Shown: positions 17,057 through 26,694 of the stretch, in pieces | How the letters are laid out: each line of letters opens with the position of its first letter | Numbering within the stretch: position 1 is the stretch's first letter | Source: JANMDS01 sp031430575 | GTDB taxonomy: Bacteria; Pseudomonadota; Gammaproteobacteria; Burkholderiales; Casimicrobiaceae | DNA length: 64,000 nt | Direction of reading: 5' to 3' | Assembly (NCBI GenBank): GCA_031430575.1 | Contig: JANPBT010000026.1 | Location: 102,823 to 166,822, forward strand | The notes under the pieces: model-generated | What the model was told of the DNA's origin: nothing | The model's input: the letters and a program-made list of their open reading frames with translations, nothing else | The model's database searches: none | Position numbers and translations under genes: made by a program

Positions 17057-17416
17057 TAGAAAAATGGCGTAAATGTGCGCTAGGCCAGTCTTGGTAGCAC
17101 GCGATGGCGCTGAAATCAGCCCCACGCCAGCGCGCGGAGACGGGTGGAGTTGGAGTCTGAAAGATCAGTAGTGGCACAGCGGCTTTGCCGTCAAAGCGGG
17201 TACGATTTTTATAAAAGCATGCGCTTACATTCATATCAAGCTTGGTAAATGCAAGACTATCTTTCGATCCCGAAATTTTTTCACGGGCAGGCTTAACCCA
17301 GTTTGACGCCGGATTGGCATTCCGCTGACCTCTAAAAGCACGGTCACGTTTGAAGTGAATGCTCTATCAAATTAGCAGCCGAGCGCTTGACAACACATCC
17401 ATTGCACGCAAGAATT

Positions 17417-17430
17417 CAAACAATCGTTTA
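17417..17430. promoter_or_regulatory. Putative PsrA-type operator
   Basis: CAAAC-AATC-GTTTA is an inverted repeat that fits the PsrA box described in Pseudomonas (AAAC, 2-4 bases, GTTT). It is 72 bp upstream of the PsrA-like regulator gene. A TTGACA hexamer lies about 30 bp before it, so it could overlap the promoter and mediate autoregulation. Confidence 0.45.
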
Positions 17431-17501
17431 ATCTAAACACGCGCCTGATTGAAATATTCATTCACGCGTATGATTTATGGTTAACCGATTTCAAACAACC
17501 T

Positions 17502-18173
17502 ATGAACATGCCAGACTCCACTTCAATCGCCAATAGCCGTGCCGGAACTCAAGAGCGCATCCTTGCGAACGCTGAGGTGCTCTTTATGGAGCATGGCTAC
17601 GAAGCGACCTCGCTGCGCATGATCACCAAAGAAGCGGGCGTGAATCTCGCGGCGGTGAATTATCACTTTGGCAGCAAAGAAGAATTGTTCCAAGCGGTGC
17701 TCACGCGCCGATTAGATCCGCTTAATTTAGAGCGCATCAAAATGCTCGCGAAACTCGAGGCGCAGTTTGGCGAAAAGTCAGTGCCACTCGATCAGATTTT
17801 GTCCGCGATGTTTTTGCCCGCATTGCAACTCGGGCGTGATCCTACGCGCGGCGGGCAAAATTTTTTACGCTTACTTGGGCGTGCGTATGTCGATCCTGCG
17901 CCTTTCATTCGGCAGCTGCTTTCGCAGCAGTACGGTGAGATGATTAACCGCTTTAAAGGCGCGTTTGCCAAAGCATTGCCCCATCTCGCCAAAGAAGAGC
18001 TCACGATGCGCTTGCATTTCGTGATGGGCGCGCTGGCCTATACGCTCGCAGGCACCGACGCCTTGAAATTGATTTCGACGATCAATCCCGCGCAGCCGCA
18101 AGACGACACCTTGCTGCTGCGCAAATTAGCACCCTTTTTAACCGCGGGGCTGCAAGCCCCCGCAACAGAATAA
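17502..18173 (+). CDS. psrA: TetR-family regulator, PsrA-like
   Basis: DNA-binding repressor of 223 aa. The N-terminal helix-turn-helix domain spans about residues 15-70 and contains TSLRMITKEAGVNLAAVNYH followed by FGSKEEL, which closely resembles Pseudomonas PsrA. The C-terminal ligand domain has the PALQLGRDPTRGGQNFLRLL segment. PsrA senses long-chain fatty acyl ligands and represses beta-oxidation genes. The context supports that role: fadE starts 26 bp downstream and the whole fad cluster follows in the same direction. The assignment to PsrA is from similarity and position. Confidence 0.85.
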   Translation: MNMPDSTSIANSRAGTQERILANAEVLFMEHGYEATSLRMITKEAGVNLAAVNYHFGSKEELFQAVLTRRLDPLNLERIKMLAKLEAQFGEKSVPLDQILSAMFLPALQLGRDPTRGGQNFLRLLGRAYVDPAPFIRQLLSQQYGEMINRFKGAFAKALPHLAKEELTMRLHFVMGALAYTLAGTDALKLISTINPAQPQDDTLLLRKLAPFLTAGLQAPATE

Positions 18174-18199
18174 CGGTCATGCTTGCGAAGGAGTTTTAA

Positions 18200-20680
18200 A
18201 TGGTTTTGATGCTTTGGTTTGCTTGCTTCGTAATAACATTGCTCGCTCTCGCAATTTTCTCGCTGCCGGGCTGGGCGTGGGCTGCAGCGATTGCGGCGCT
18301 CTTTGTAGGTGGATGGTCGGTCGGCGCGTTTCCGCTGATCTTCGCGCTGCTTGGCGTAGCACCCGTAGTGCTGCTTGCGCCAGCGCTTTTGCTGCCTGAT
18401 TTGCGCCGCAAGTTGATTACGGGCCCGGCGTTTGCAGCCTTCCGCAAAGTGCTGCCGCCGATGAGCGAGACCGAGCGCTCCGCGATTGAGGCCGGCACGG
18501 TTGACTGGGATGCGCAGTTATTCTCCGGCAAGCCTGCATGGTCGCGTTTGATGGAAATACCTGCGGCGCAGTTAACGGCTGAAGAGCAGCAATTTTTTGA
18601 TACCCATGTGCAATCGCTGTGTGCGATCTCTGATGATTGGTCGCAATCGCATCATGCCTACGATCTGGCCCCGACCACATGGGAAAAAATCCGGAGTTCT
18701 GGCATTCTTGGCATGATTATTCCCAAAGCTTATGGCGGGCTGGGCTTTTCAGCGTTTGCCCATTCCCAAATCGTAACGACATTGGCCACGCGAAGTTCGG
18801 CCACTGTCGTCAGCGTGATGGTGCCCAATTCCTTGGGGCCTGCTGAGCTGCTCATGCACTATGGCACCGAAGCCCAGAAAGATTTCTACTTGCCGCGCTT
18901 GGCAAAAGGGTTAGATTTACCCTGCTTCGCATTGACCAATCCACATGCGGGCTCCGATGCGGGCTCGATCCCCGATACCGGGGTCGTTTGCCACGGTGAA
19001 TACAAAGGCGAGCGCGTATTAGGCTTCAAGATCACCTGCGACAAACGCTACATCACTCTTGCGCCGGTCGCAACGTTGATTGGCTTGGCATTTCGCGTCG
19101 CCGACCCCGAGAATTTGCTCAACGATCCGGCCGCGCTTGGCATTACCTGCGCGCTCATTCCGCGCGCGCATCCGGGATTAAAAATCGGGCGCCGTCATTT
19201 CCCGCTTAACGCCGTGTTTATGAATGGCCCGATTCAAGCCACTGAAATGTTCATTCCGATGGAGTTCGTCATTGGCGGCCGTGCGCAAGTGGGCAACGGC
19301 TGGAAGATGTTGATGAATTGCTTAGCGGTTGGGCGCGCGATTTCATTGCCATCTTCCAATACCGGTATGGCAAAGATGGCTGTGCGCGGTGTCGGTGGCT
19401 ATGCCCGCGTGCGCCGCCAATTCCGCACCGCCATCGGCAAATTTGAGGGCGTAGAAGAAGCGCTCGCGCGTATGGGCGGTAATCTTTACATGATGGACGC
19501 GGCCCGCTCCCTGACCGCGAAATACATCGACCTCGGTCAAAAGCCTGCGGTGCTCTCGGGAATCGTGAAATATCACATCACCGAGCGCGCCCGCTCGGTC
19601 GTTAACGATGGCATGGACGTCATCGGCGGTAAAGGCATTTGCTTAGGGCCTGAAAATTTCCTCGGGCGTGCGTATCAGCAAATTCCAATTGGGATCACGG
19701 TCGAGGGCGCCAATATCCTCACCCGTTCCCTCATTATTTTTGGGCAAGGGGCGATTCGCTGCCATCCGTATGTTTTCCCTGAAATGGAAGCTGCACGGGA
19801 TACTGATTCGCAGCGCGGCCTGATCGCGTTTGATGGCCTTATTGTGAAGCATGTGCAATTTACGATTGCAAACGCCGCGCGCTCACTCGTCCACGGCCTG
19901 ACCGGCGCAAAGTTCGTCAAAACTGCGCCGCAGGTATCGGGAATTGCTGCGCCTTACGCGCAAAAAGTATCCCGGTATTGCGCCGCGCTGGCGTTTGCCT
20001 CCGATGTGTCGATGTTGGTGCTAGGCGGTGAGTTAAAGCGTCGCGAGAAATTATCCGCTCGATTGGGCGATGCCCTTTCTCAACTCTATCTTGCGTCGGC
20101 TACGATCAAGCGTTTCGTCGATGAAGGTAAGCAAGAAGCCGATGCGCCACTTTTGCATTGGTCCGTGCAAGATGCGCTGTATCGGGTAGAAAGCGCACTT
20201 TCAGGGGTAACCAATAATTATCCAAATCGCACCGTTGCGTGGTTGATGCGGCGGGTGTTGTTCCCGCTGGGCCGATCACTGCGTCCGCCTTCCGATAAGC
20301 TCGGGCATGCCGTTGCCTCTATCGTTATTGCGCCGGGCGCAGCGCGCGAGCGCTTGACCTTCGGCACTTATATCGGCGAGGGCGCAAATGCGCCGCTGCG
20401 CGCGATTGAAGATGCGCTCACGGCAACAATGGCGCTGGAAGAAATTGAGCAGCGCTTGAAGCCACATTTCCGTAGTGGCAATCTCAAAGGCGAGCGCCCG
20501 ATTGATTGGGTACCTGCGGCGCAGAAAGCAGCGCTTATCAGCGCGCAAGAGGCTGAGCTGGTGCGCAAATGCTCCGCGCTGGCTGATCATGTGATCAAAG
20601 TCGATGACTTCCCGATGGATTTTGGTTTACGCGAATATGTCATGTCGCTAAACGATCACACGCTGCGCTATGCCGCCTAA
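18200..20680 (+). CDS. fadE: Acyl-CoA dehydrogenase, FadE type
   Basis: Large 826 aa FadE (YafH-type) enzyme that makes the first oxidation of acyl-CoA in beta-oxidation. The first 70 residues contain two or three hydrophobic segments that should anchor it to the membrane. The dehydrogenase domain follows, with ALTNPHAGSDAGSIPD, the segment GIVKYHITERARSVVNDGMD, and VEGANILTRSLIIFGQGAIR, then the C-terminal FadE-specific domain. Three dispersed repeats lie inside: 18556-18574 (read EIPAAQL), 19919-19938 (KTAPQVSG) and 20510-20527 (WVPAAQK), all outside the strongest motifs. Length matches E. coli FadE, so the repeats have not added residues to any visible extent. Confidence 0.97.
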   Translation: MVLMLWFACFVITLLALAIFSLPGWAWAAAIAALFVGGWSVGAFPLIFALLGVAPVVLLAPALLLPDLRRKLITGPAFAAFRKVLPPMSETERSAIEAGTVDWDAQLFSGKPAWSRLMEIPAAQLTAEEQQFFDTHVQSLCAISDDWSQSHHAYDLAPTTWEKIRSSGILGMIIPKAYGGLGFSAFAHSQIVTTLATRSSATVVSVMVPNSLGPAELLMHYGTEAQKDFYLPRLAKGLDLPCFALTNPHAGSDAGSIPDTGVVCHGEYKGERVLGFKITCDKRYITLAPVATLIGLAFRVADPENLLNDPAALGITCALIPRAHPGLKIGRRHFPLNAVFMNGPIQATEMFIPMEFVIGGRAQVGNGWKMLMNCLAVGRAISLPSSNTGMAKMAVRGVGGYARVRRQFRTAIGKFEGVEEALARMGGNLYMMDAARSLTAKYIDLGQKPAVLSGIVKYHITERARSVVNDGMDVIGGKGICLGPENFLGRAYQQIPIGITVEGANILTRSLIIFGQGAIRCHPYVFPEMEAARDTDSQRGLIAFDGLIVKHVQFTIANAARSLVHGLTGAKFVKTAPQVSGIAAPYAQKVSRYCAALAFASDVSMLVLGGELKRREKLSARLGDALSQLYLASATIKRFVDEGKQEADAPLLHWSVQDALYRVESALSGVTNNYPNRTVAWLMRRVLFPLGRSLRPPSDKLGHAVASIVIAPGAARERLTFGTYIGEGANAPLRAIEDALTATMALEEIEQRLKPHFRSGNLKGERPIDWVPAAQKAALISAQEAELVRKCSALADHVIKVDDFPMDFGLREYVMSLNDHTLRYAA

Positions 20681-20708
20681 CCGTTACCAAAAGCTGTAGA
20701 GGATTGCG

Positions 20709-21998
20709 ATGTTAAGAGAGCCTATTTTTGTTGTGGACGGCGCCCGTTCACCATTTCTAAAAGCACGTGGCAAGCCCGGGCCGTGGTCAGCTTCCGATCT
20801 TGCGGTGAGTGCGGGCCGGCACGTATTAAACCGCGTACCTACGGCGCAGAAATTGATTGACGAAGTGATCCTCGGCTGCGCAGCGCCAAGCGCTGACGAA
20901 GTCAATATCGGGCGCTTCGTTGCTATGCGTCTAGGCTTGGGTAATCAAGTACCGGGCTATACCGTGATGCGCAATTGCGCCTCTGGCATGCAAGCGATTG
21001 ATTCCGGGATCAATCAAATCCTCGCTGGGCGGGCGCAAGTGATTTTGGCCGGTGGCGTTGATGCGCTTTCACGCACGCCTCTGAATTACAGCGACAAAAT
21101 GGTGCTCTGGTTTGCCAAATTTTCGAGCGCAAAAACGATGGGTCAGAAAGCCGGTATGTTTGCGCAGCTGCCTGTCGGCGAAATGTTTTCTCCTGTGATT
21201 ACGCTCATGCGTGGTTTGACCGACCCAATGGTCGGCTTGCTCATGGGGCAGACTGCCGAAAATCTCGCGCATAAATTCGGTATTACCCGCGCCGAGATGG
21301 ATGCCTTTTCTGCCCAAAGCCATGCAAAAGTAATCGCCGCTCAAAAGGCGGGTGTGTACGCGAATGAAATCGCACCCCTTTACGATGCTAAGGGCACGCT
21401 CTACGGCGCAGACGACGGCATGCGAGAAGATTCCACCGCCGAAAATCTTGCTAAGTTGAAACCGTTTTTTGATAAAAAATACGGCAACGTGACCGCTGGA
21501 AATAGCTCGCAGATTACCGATGGCGCAGCCTGGGTTTTGCTCGCCACGGCCGATGCAGTTACGAAACACAATCTACCGGTGCTCGGCAAAATCGTGGATA
21601 CCCAATGGGCGGGGCTCGACCCGGCGACGATGGGTCTTGGCCCTGTTTACGCCTCTACCCCGCTGCTGAAACGTAATGGCTGGACGCTTGACTCCCTTGA
21701 TACGATTGAAATCAACGAAGCATTTGCAGCGCAAGTGATCGCCTGCCAGCGGGCGTGGGCAGATGCCGATTTCTGCAAAAAAGAATTAGGGCTCGACAGC
21801 GCATTTGGCGTGCTCCCAATGGAAAAACTCAACCCCGATGGCGGCGCAGTCGCGCTCGGGCATCCCGTTGGCGCATCCGGTGCGCGGATTGTGCTGCATG
21901 CCCTCAACACATTGAAGCGGACCGGCGGTAAGCGCGGTTTAGCCACGATATGCATTGGCGGTGGACAAGGTGGTGCAGTCCTAGTAGAAAGCGTCTAA
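20709..21998 (+). CDS. fadI: Acetyl-CoA C-acyltransferase (thiolase), FadI-like
   Basis: Thiolase of 429 aa that cleaves 3-ketoacyl-CoA in the last step of beta-oxidation. Catalytic residues are visible: Cys90 in RNCASGMQAID, His in ALGHPVGASGARIV and Cys in TICIGGGQGG. Its size and the FadI-like long C-terminal half fit the trifunctional partner of FadJ-type enzymes. A degenerate dispersed repeat at 20836-20855 (one changed base) is read as RVPTAQK. The gene lies 28 bp after fadE and 23 bp before the DegV gene, in one operon. Confidence 0.93.
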   Translation: MLREPIFVVDGARSPFLKARGKPGPWSASDLAVSAGRHVLNRVPTAQKLIDEVILGCAAPSADEVNIGRFVAMRLGLGNQVPGYTVMRNCASGMQAIDSGINQILAGRAQVILAGGVDALSRTPLNYSDKMVLWFAKFSSAKTMGQKAGMFAQLPVGEMFSPVITLMRGLTDPMVGLLMGQTAENLAHKFGITRAEMDAFSAQSHAKVIAAQKAGVYANEIAPLYDAKGTLYGADDGMREDSTAENLAKLKPFFDKKYGNVTAGNSSQITDGAAWVLLATADAVTKHNLPVLGKIVDTQWAGLDPATMGLGPVYASTPLLKRNGWTLDSLDTIEINEAFAAQVIACQRAWADADFCKKELGLDSAFGVLPMEKLNPDGGAVALGHPVGASGARIVLHALNTLKRTGGKRGLATICIGGGQGGAVLVESV

Positions 21999-22021
21999 GA
22001 CCCATTAGATGCGAGGAAGAT

Positions 22022-22969
22022 ATGCGATTCGGCCTTCTGATTGATGCAAGCTGTGATGTGCCAGCGGAGGTCTACGAAGACCCTCGGGTAACGGTGTTGC
22101 CGATTCATGTGCAGATCGGCGAAAAGACCTTGCTTGATGATCGTAGCGCAGCCGTTCGCAGCACTTTTTTACAAGCTGCAGAGGCCGCGCACTGGAAAAT
22201 CGCCCTTGAGACGATTCCGTTATCTGCTGCAGAAACACGCGCATTCATTTTAGAAAAATTAGTAAACCAATTTGACTATGTATTCGCAATCACTGCGATG
22301 CGAACGCGTAGCGTGATTTACGACACCTTAACCGAAGTCGCCTTGCGCTTACCGACGCAGGCGATGAAGCTGCGCACCGAGGCTGGAATCAAAGGGCCGT
22401 TTAGGCTGCATGTGTGTGATAGTGCAACGCTCTTTGCGGGGCATGGCGTCATCGCGCTGACCGTGCTCGACGCGCTGAGATCGGACGCGCTCACAACCCA
22501 CATCGCGCAGCTTGCCGAAAATACGCTTGCGCCAAATGCCTATACCTATTTTGCACCGGCGAGCCTTCTACAACTGTATTCACGAGCAAAAAAGCGCGGC
22601 GATAAAAGCTTAAATTTTTTCACCTACGCGATTGGTAGCGCGCTCGATGTCAAGCCTATTGTGTGCGGTCATGCAGGTGCCACCGCGCCCGCGGCAAAAG
22701 TGCGTCATTTCGCGGATGCCGCTGAAAAAGTGATGAGCAATACTGCGCGGGAGATTCGCAGAGGCGTGGCAGCACCGCACGTCGTTGTGAGTTACGGGTG
22801 CACGTTGGAGTTCCTCAAAACGATTCCGAGTTTTGATTCTCTGCGCATCGCTTGCAACGAGCGCAAAGTGAAGCTCCATCTTGTCCCCATGGGTATTGGC
22901 GCGCTCGTTAATGCGGGTCCTGGCGGGGTTGCTGTTGGATTTGTTGGCGGCCCCCATCTTTTCGAATAA
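22022..22969 (+). CDS. DegV family (FakB-like) fatty-acid-binding protein
   Basis: Protein of 315 aa with DegV-family hallmarks: an N-terminal GLLIDASCDVP with the fatty-acid-binding region, VLPIHVQIGEKTLLDD, a CDSATLFAGHGVIAL segment and the C-terminal LVNAGPGGVAVGFVG. Characterised DegV proteins (FakB) bind one free fatty acid and present it to the kinase FakA, mainly in Firmicutes. Here the gene sits between the thiolase and the hydroxyacyl-CoA dehydrogenase genes of a beta-oxidation operon, and no FakA is visible. It may hand fatty acids to FadD or act as a sensor. The ATG was chosen because it begins the conserved domain. Confidence 0.85.
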   Translation: MRFGLLIDASCDVPAEVYEDPRVTVLPIHVQIGEKTLLDDRSAAVRSTFLQAAEAAHWKIALETIPLSAAETRAFILEKLVNQFDYVFAITAMRTRSVIYDTLTEVALRLPTQAMKLRTEAGIKGPFRLHVCDSATLFAGHGVIALTVLDALRSDALTTHIAQLAENTLAPNAYTYFAPASLLQLYSRAKKRGDKSLNFFTYAIGSALDVKPIVCGHAGATAPAAKVRHFADAAEKVMSNTAREIRRGVAAPHVVVSYGCTLEFLKTIPSFDSLRIACNERKVKLHLVPMGIGALVNAGPGGVAVGFVGGPHLFE

Positions 22970-22984
22970 ATCTAATGTGCGTTA

Positions 22985-24940
22985 ATGCACGCTCAAAACT
23001 ATATGATGTTTAAACACTTTAAGATCGATACCCGCGCCCACGAGATTACGTGGGTACTTCTAGACAAAGCGGACGCAAGCATGAATACACTAAGCCAAGA
23101 AGTGCTTGCTGAGTTCAATCAAGTCCTCGATCATTTTGAGCAACAAAAGCCCAAGGCGGTCATTTTTGCTTCGGCAAAAAAATCTGGCTTTATCGCTGGC
23201 GCTGACGTCGCCGAGTTCAGCAATTTCGCGACGGATATTGAAGCCGCAAAAGTGCTTGTTCATCGCGGCTACGATACGTTTGATCGATTGGCGGCTGTTT
23301 CGTATCCAACGTTAGCCTTAATCGAAGGCCCGTGTTTAGGCGGTGGTTTGGAATTTGCGCTCGCCTGTCGGTATCGCGTTGCGATCGATACGCCATCGAC
23401 AAAATTGGGCTTGCCAGAAGTTATGCTGGGAATCGTGCCCGGCTGGGGCGGAATGAAGCGCTTGCCAGAAATCATCGGCGCGCCGACCGCGCTCGATATG
23501 ATGCTCACCGGTAAAACACTCGATGCCCGCCGCGCCAAAAAAGCCGGGCTGGTCACCGAGAGCGTACCGCTGCGCATTGCTGAAAATACCGCGATCGGCG
23601 TATTAAAAGCCTTACCTGCGGCGCAGATTTTGCCGTTTTTAACCCGCATCATGGCCAAGCCGCCGTTGCGTGGCTACGTCGCTCGAAAAGCCCGAACGCA
23701 GGTGGCTAAAAAAGCCCGGTTTGCCCATTACCCCGCGCCGTATGCGATTCTCGATATGTGGGAAAAGCACAACGGCAATCCCTTTGGCACTCCTGACCAA
23801 GCGCCGCATTCCTTGGTCAGCTTGTTAACGCACAGCACAACGGCTAATCTCATTCGCGTGTTTGGTTTGCAGGAGCGCTTGAAAGCACTTGGCAAAGGCA
23901 GCGATTTCAAGGTCTCTCATGTTCATGTCGTCGGGGCTGGTGTCATGGGCGGTGATATTGCGGCGTGGTGCGCCCTGCGTGGGTTGACGGTCACGTTGCA
24001 GGATCAAAGCGCCGAGCGGCTCGCACCCGCGATGGGCCGGGCAGCACTCTTATTTAAAGAAAAATTGCGCGACGCGCGGCGCATTCGCGATGCCAACGAT
24101 CGATTGATTCCTGACACAGCAGGGGATGGCGCAGCCCGCGCCGATGTCATCATCGAAGCAATTTTTGAGAATTTGGAAGCGAAGCAAGCGTTGTTTAAAG
24201 CGCTGGAAGGTAAAGCGAAGCCCGGCTGCGTACTGGCCAGCAACACATCGTCGATTCCGTTAGAGCAAATCGCTTCTGCAATGAGCGATCCAACGCGTTT
24301 GGTGGGTATTCATTTCTTCAATCCAGTACCCAAAATGATGTTAGTGGAAATCGTCAAAGGCGTGCAGACGCAACCAGAAGTGATTGCCCGCGCAACTGCG
24401 TTCACCAAGCAAATCGATAAGCTGCCGCTGCCGGTAAAAAGCGCCCCTGGCTTTTTGGTCAACCGCATTCTCGCGCCGTATATGCTTGAGGCAATGAAAT
24501 GCGCTGAGGAAGGCATCGCGCTTGAGGCGATTGACGAAGCCGCGCTGGAATTCGGCATGCCGATGGGCCCTATTGAGCTGGTCGATACGGTCGGGCTTGA
24601 TGTTGCATACGCGGTGGGCCGAGAAGTTGCGCCGCAGGTATCAGCGCCCGCCAAGCTCAAAGCAATGGTAGAGGCAAAAGAGCTCGGCAAAAAGACTGGT
24701 AAAGGCTACTACACTTGGGTTGATGGCCGCGCACAAAAAAATAAAGAAGCGGGTAAACCGCCAGCTGGCCTCGGTGAGCGCCTGATCGCGCCCTATTTGG
24801 CGGAGGCTCAAAAAGCACTCGATGAAGGGATCGTCGCCGACTCAGATTTGCTTGACGGTGGTGCTATTTTTGGCACTGGGTTTGCGCCGTTTCGCGGCGG
24901 CCCGATGCATTATTTGAAAACACTATCGAAAGCGAACTAA
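22985..24940 (+). CDS. fadJ: Bifunctional enoyl-CoA hydratase/3-hydroxyacyl-CoA dehydrogenase, FadB/FadJ type
   Basis: Cytoplasmic enzyme of 651 aa for the hydration and second oxidation steps of beta-oxidation. The N-terminal crotonase domain has the oxyanion loop SGFIAGADVAEF and both catalytic Glu in CLGGGLEFALACR and LGLPEVMLGIVPGWGG. A Rossmann domain starts at about residue 310 (VHVVGAGVMGGDIAAW), and the catalytic His is in LVGIHFFNPVPKMM. The C-terminus is somewhat shorter than FadB or FadJ of E. coli. Dispersed repeats at 23611-23630 and 24626-24642 are read as LPAAQIL and EVAPQVSA. Two starts, MHAQNYMMF or the internal MMF, are equally possible. The FadJ rather than FadB name rests on the adjacent FadI-like thiolase. 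Confidence 0.94.
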   Translation: MHAQNYMMFKHFKIDTRAHEITWVLLDKADASMNTLSQEVLAEFNQVLDHFEQQKPKAVIFASAKKSGFIAGADVAEFSNFATDIEAAKVLVHRGYDTFDRLAAVSYPTLALIEGPCLGGGLEFALACRYRVAIDTPSTKLGLPEVMLGIVPGWGGMKRLPEIIGAPTALDMMLTGKTLDARRAKKAGLVTESVPLRIAENTAIGVLKALPAAQILPFLTRIMAKPPLRGYVARKARTQVAKKARFAHYPAPYAILDMWEKHNGNPFGTPDQAPHSLVSLLTHSTTANLIRVFGLQERLKALGKGSDFKVSHVHVVGAGVMGGDIAAWCALRGLTVTLQDQSAERLAPAMGRAALLFKEKLRDARRIRDANDRLIPDTAGDGAARADVIIEAIFENLEAKQALFKALEGKAKPGCVLASNTSSIPLEQIASAMSDPTRLVGIHFFNPVPKMMLVEIVKGVQTQPEVIARATAFTKQIDKLPLPVKSAPGFLVNRILAPYMLEAMKCAEEGIALEAIDEAALEFGMPMGPIELVDTVGLDVAYAVGREVAPQVSAPAKLKAMVEAKELGKKTGKGYYTWVDGRAQKNKEAGKPPAGLGERLIAPYLAEAQKALDEGIVADSDLLDGGAIFGTGFAPFRGGPMHYLKTLSKAN

Positions 24941-25020
24941 AACTAAGATTTCTGTTCGCGATCAATTTCGGTCACAATAGGAAAGCGTAACTAATTCAAC
25001 GTAAAAATAAGGAGGAGACC

Positions 25021-26691
25021 GTGGACAAACCGTGGCTCAAGCACTACCCACCCGGCGTTAAAGCTGAAGTCGATGTCACCCACTACGCCAATATTCCAGC
25101 AATCTTGGCGCAAACAGTTGCCAAATATGGAAGCCGCATCGCCTTCGAGTGCATGGGTGCGCAAATTACGTATAACGAGCTTGATCGATTGAGTGCTGCG
25201 TTCGCGGCGCATCTGGCTGAAAACGGTTTCAAAAAAGGCGATCGTATCGCGCTCATGATGCCCAACGTGCTGCAGTACCCAATTGCCATCTTTGGCGTAT
25301 TGCGGCTTGGCTGCGTGGTCGTTAATTGCAACCCGCTTTACACGCCACGCGAGCTCGAGCACCAGCTCAAAGACTCAGGCGCAACCGCAGTGGTGGTGCT
25401 CGAAAATTTTGCGACCACGCTCGAAAAAGTAAAAGCGGCAACCAATATTCGCCATGTTATCGTGACCGGTGTGGGCGATATGCTGGGGCTCAAAGGGCAT
25501 TTAGTTAACTTCATATTGCGCAAAGTCAAAAAGGTCGTGCCAGCCTATACGCTGCCGGGCCACCTGAAATTTAATGCGACATTGGCCAACCGCGGTGCAG
25601 TACCTGCGGCGCAGATTTCGCTCTCCGATATCGCCTGCTTGCAATACACCGGCGGCACGACGGGCGTATCAAAAGGCGCGATCTTAACGCACGGTAATCT
25701 TTGCGCCAATACCGTGCAAGTGGGCGAATGGCTGCGCCCGATTACCGACCCTAATCGGCAAGAGGTCATGATCGGGGCGCTTCCGCTGTATCATATTTTT
25801 GCGCTTACCGCATGTACGCTCGTGTTTGTTGAATATGGCGCGCGCATCGTGTTGATTCCAAATCCCAAAGATATTGCTGGATTCATCAAAACGCTTTCAA
25901 AATTGCCGTTTAGCGTTCTGCCCGGCGTGAACACACTGTTCAACGCGATGGTCAATCACCCCGATTTTTCTAAGCTCAATTTTTCAAATCTTCGCTTAAC
26001 GCTCGGCGGTGGCATGGCTGTGCAGCGCGCGACCGCAGAAAAGTGGAAAGCGGTAACAGGCACACCGATTGTTGAGGCTTACGGTTTGACCGAAACCTCC
26101 CCTGGCGCCACCATTAATCGGCTGGACAATACCGATTACTCCGGCACCATTGGTTACCCGTTGCCGAGCACGGAAGTCTGCTTACGCACCGATGACGGGG
26201 GCACGCCAGCAGTGGGTGAGCCAGGTGAAATTTGCATTCGCGGCCCACAGGTGATGCAGGGCTATTACCAGCGTGCAGATGAAACCGACAAGGTGATTGA
26301 TCGTGACGGTTGGTTTGCGTCTGGTGACGTTGGCATCATGTATCCCGATGGCCAATTCAAGATCGTTGATCGTAAGAAAGATATGATTTTGGTCTCCGGC
26401 TTTAACGTCTACCCCAATGAGGTTGAAGATGCGGTCGCCATGCATCCGGGCGTATTGGAGGTGGCCGCGATTGGCGTCGCCGATGAGAAATCAGGCGAGG
26501 CGGTGAAAATTTGCGTGGTCAAAAAAGACCCTAATCTGACCGAAGCTGCTCTTTCTGAGCATTGCAAAACGCTACTCACCGGCTACAAGTGCCCACGCTA
26601 TATTAAGTTCGTGACCGAATTGCCTAAAAATAATGTCGGCAAAATTTTGCGTCGTGAACTGCGTGATGCAGAGCAAAAAGCAAAGGCTTAG
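25021..26691 (+). CDS. fadD: Long-chain fatty acid-CoA ligase
   Basis: Membrane-associated AMP-forming ligase, 556 aa, that activates imported fatty acids to acyl-CoA. The GTG start has a strong AAGGAGGAG site a few bases upstream. Motifs are the P-loop YTGGTTGVSKGAILTH, the VEAYGLTETSP motif, the fatty-acid gate region around IVDRKKDMILVSGFNVYPNE and the adenylation Lys in KNNVGKILRREL. A dispersed repeat at 25600-25618 is read as VPAAQIS just before the P-loop. It lies 80 bp after fadJ, so a separate promoter is possible, and 3 bp before the thioesterase gene. Confidence 0.96.
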   Translation: MDKPWLKHYPPGVKAEVDVTHYANIPAILAQTVAKYGSRIAFECMGAQITYNELDRLSAAFAAHLAENGFKKGDRIALMMPNVLQYPIAIFGVLRLGCVVVNCNPLYTPRELEHQLKDSGATAVVVLENFATTLEKVKAATNIRHVIVTGVGDMLGLKGHLVNFILRKVKKVVPAYTLPGHLKFNATLANRGAVPAAQISLSDIACLQYTGGTTGVSKGAILTHGNLCANTVQVGEWLRPITDPNRQEVMIGALPLYHIFALTACTLVFVEYGARIVLIPNPKDIAGFIKTLSKLPFSVLPGVNTLFNAMVNHPDFSKLNFSNLRLTLGGGMAVQRATAEKWKAVTGTPIVEAYGLTETSPGATINRLDNTDYSGTIGYPLPSTEVCLRTDDGGTPAVGEPGEICIRGPQVMQGYYQRADETDKVIDRDGWFASGDVGIMYPDGQFKIVDRKKDMILVSGFNVYPNEVEDAVAMHPGVLEVAAIGVADEKSGEAVKICVVKKDPNLTEAALSEHCKTLLTGYKCPRYIKFVTELPKNNVGKILRRELRDAEQKAKA

Positions 26692-26694
26692 TGC

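Noticed and set aside
16977..17234. 85-codon minus-strand frame after the glutathione transferase gene
   Set aside because: It overlaps the 3' end of the transferase and a repeat copy, and has no protein-like features.
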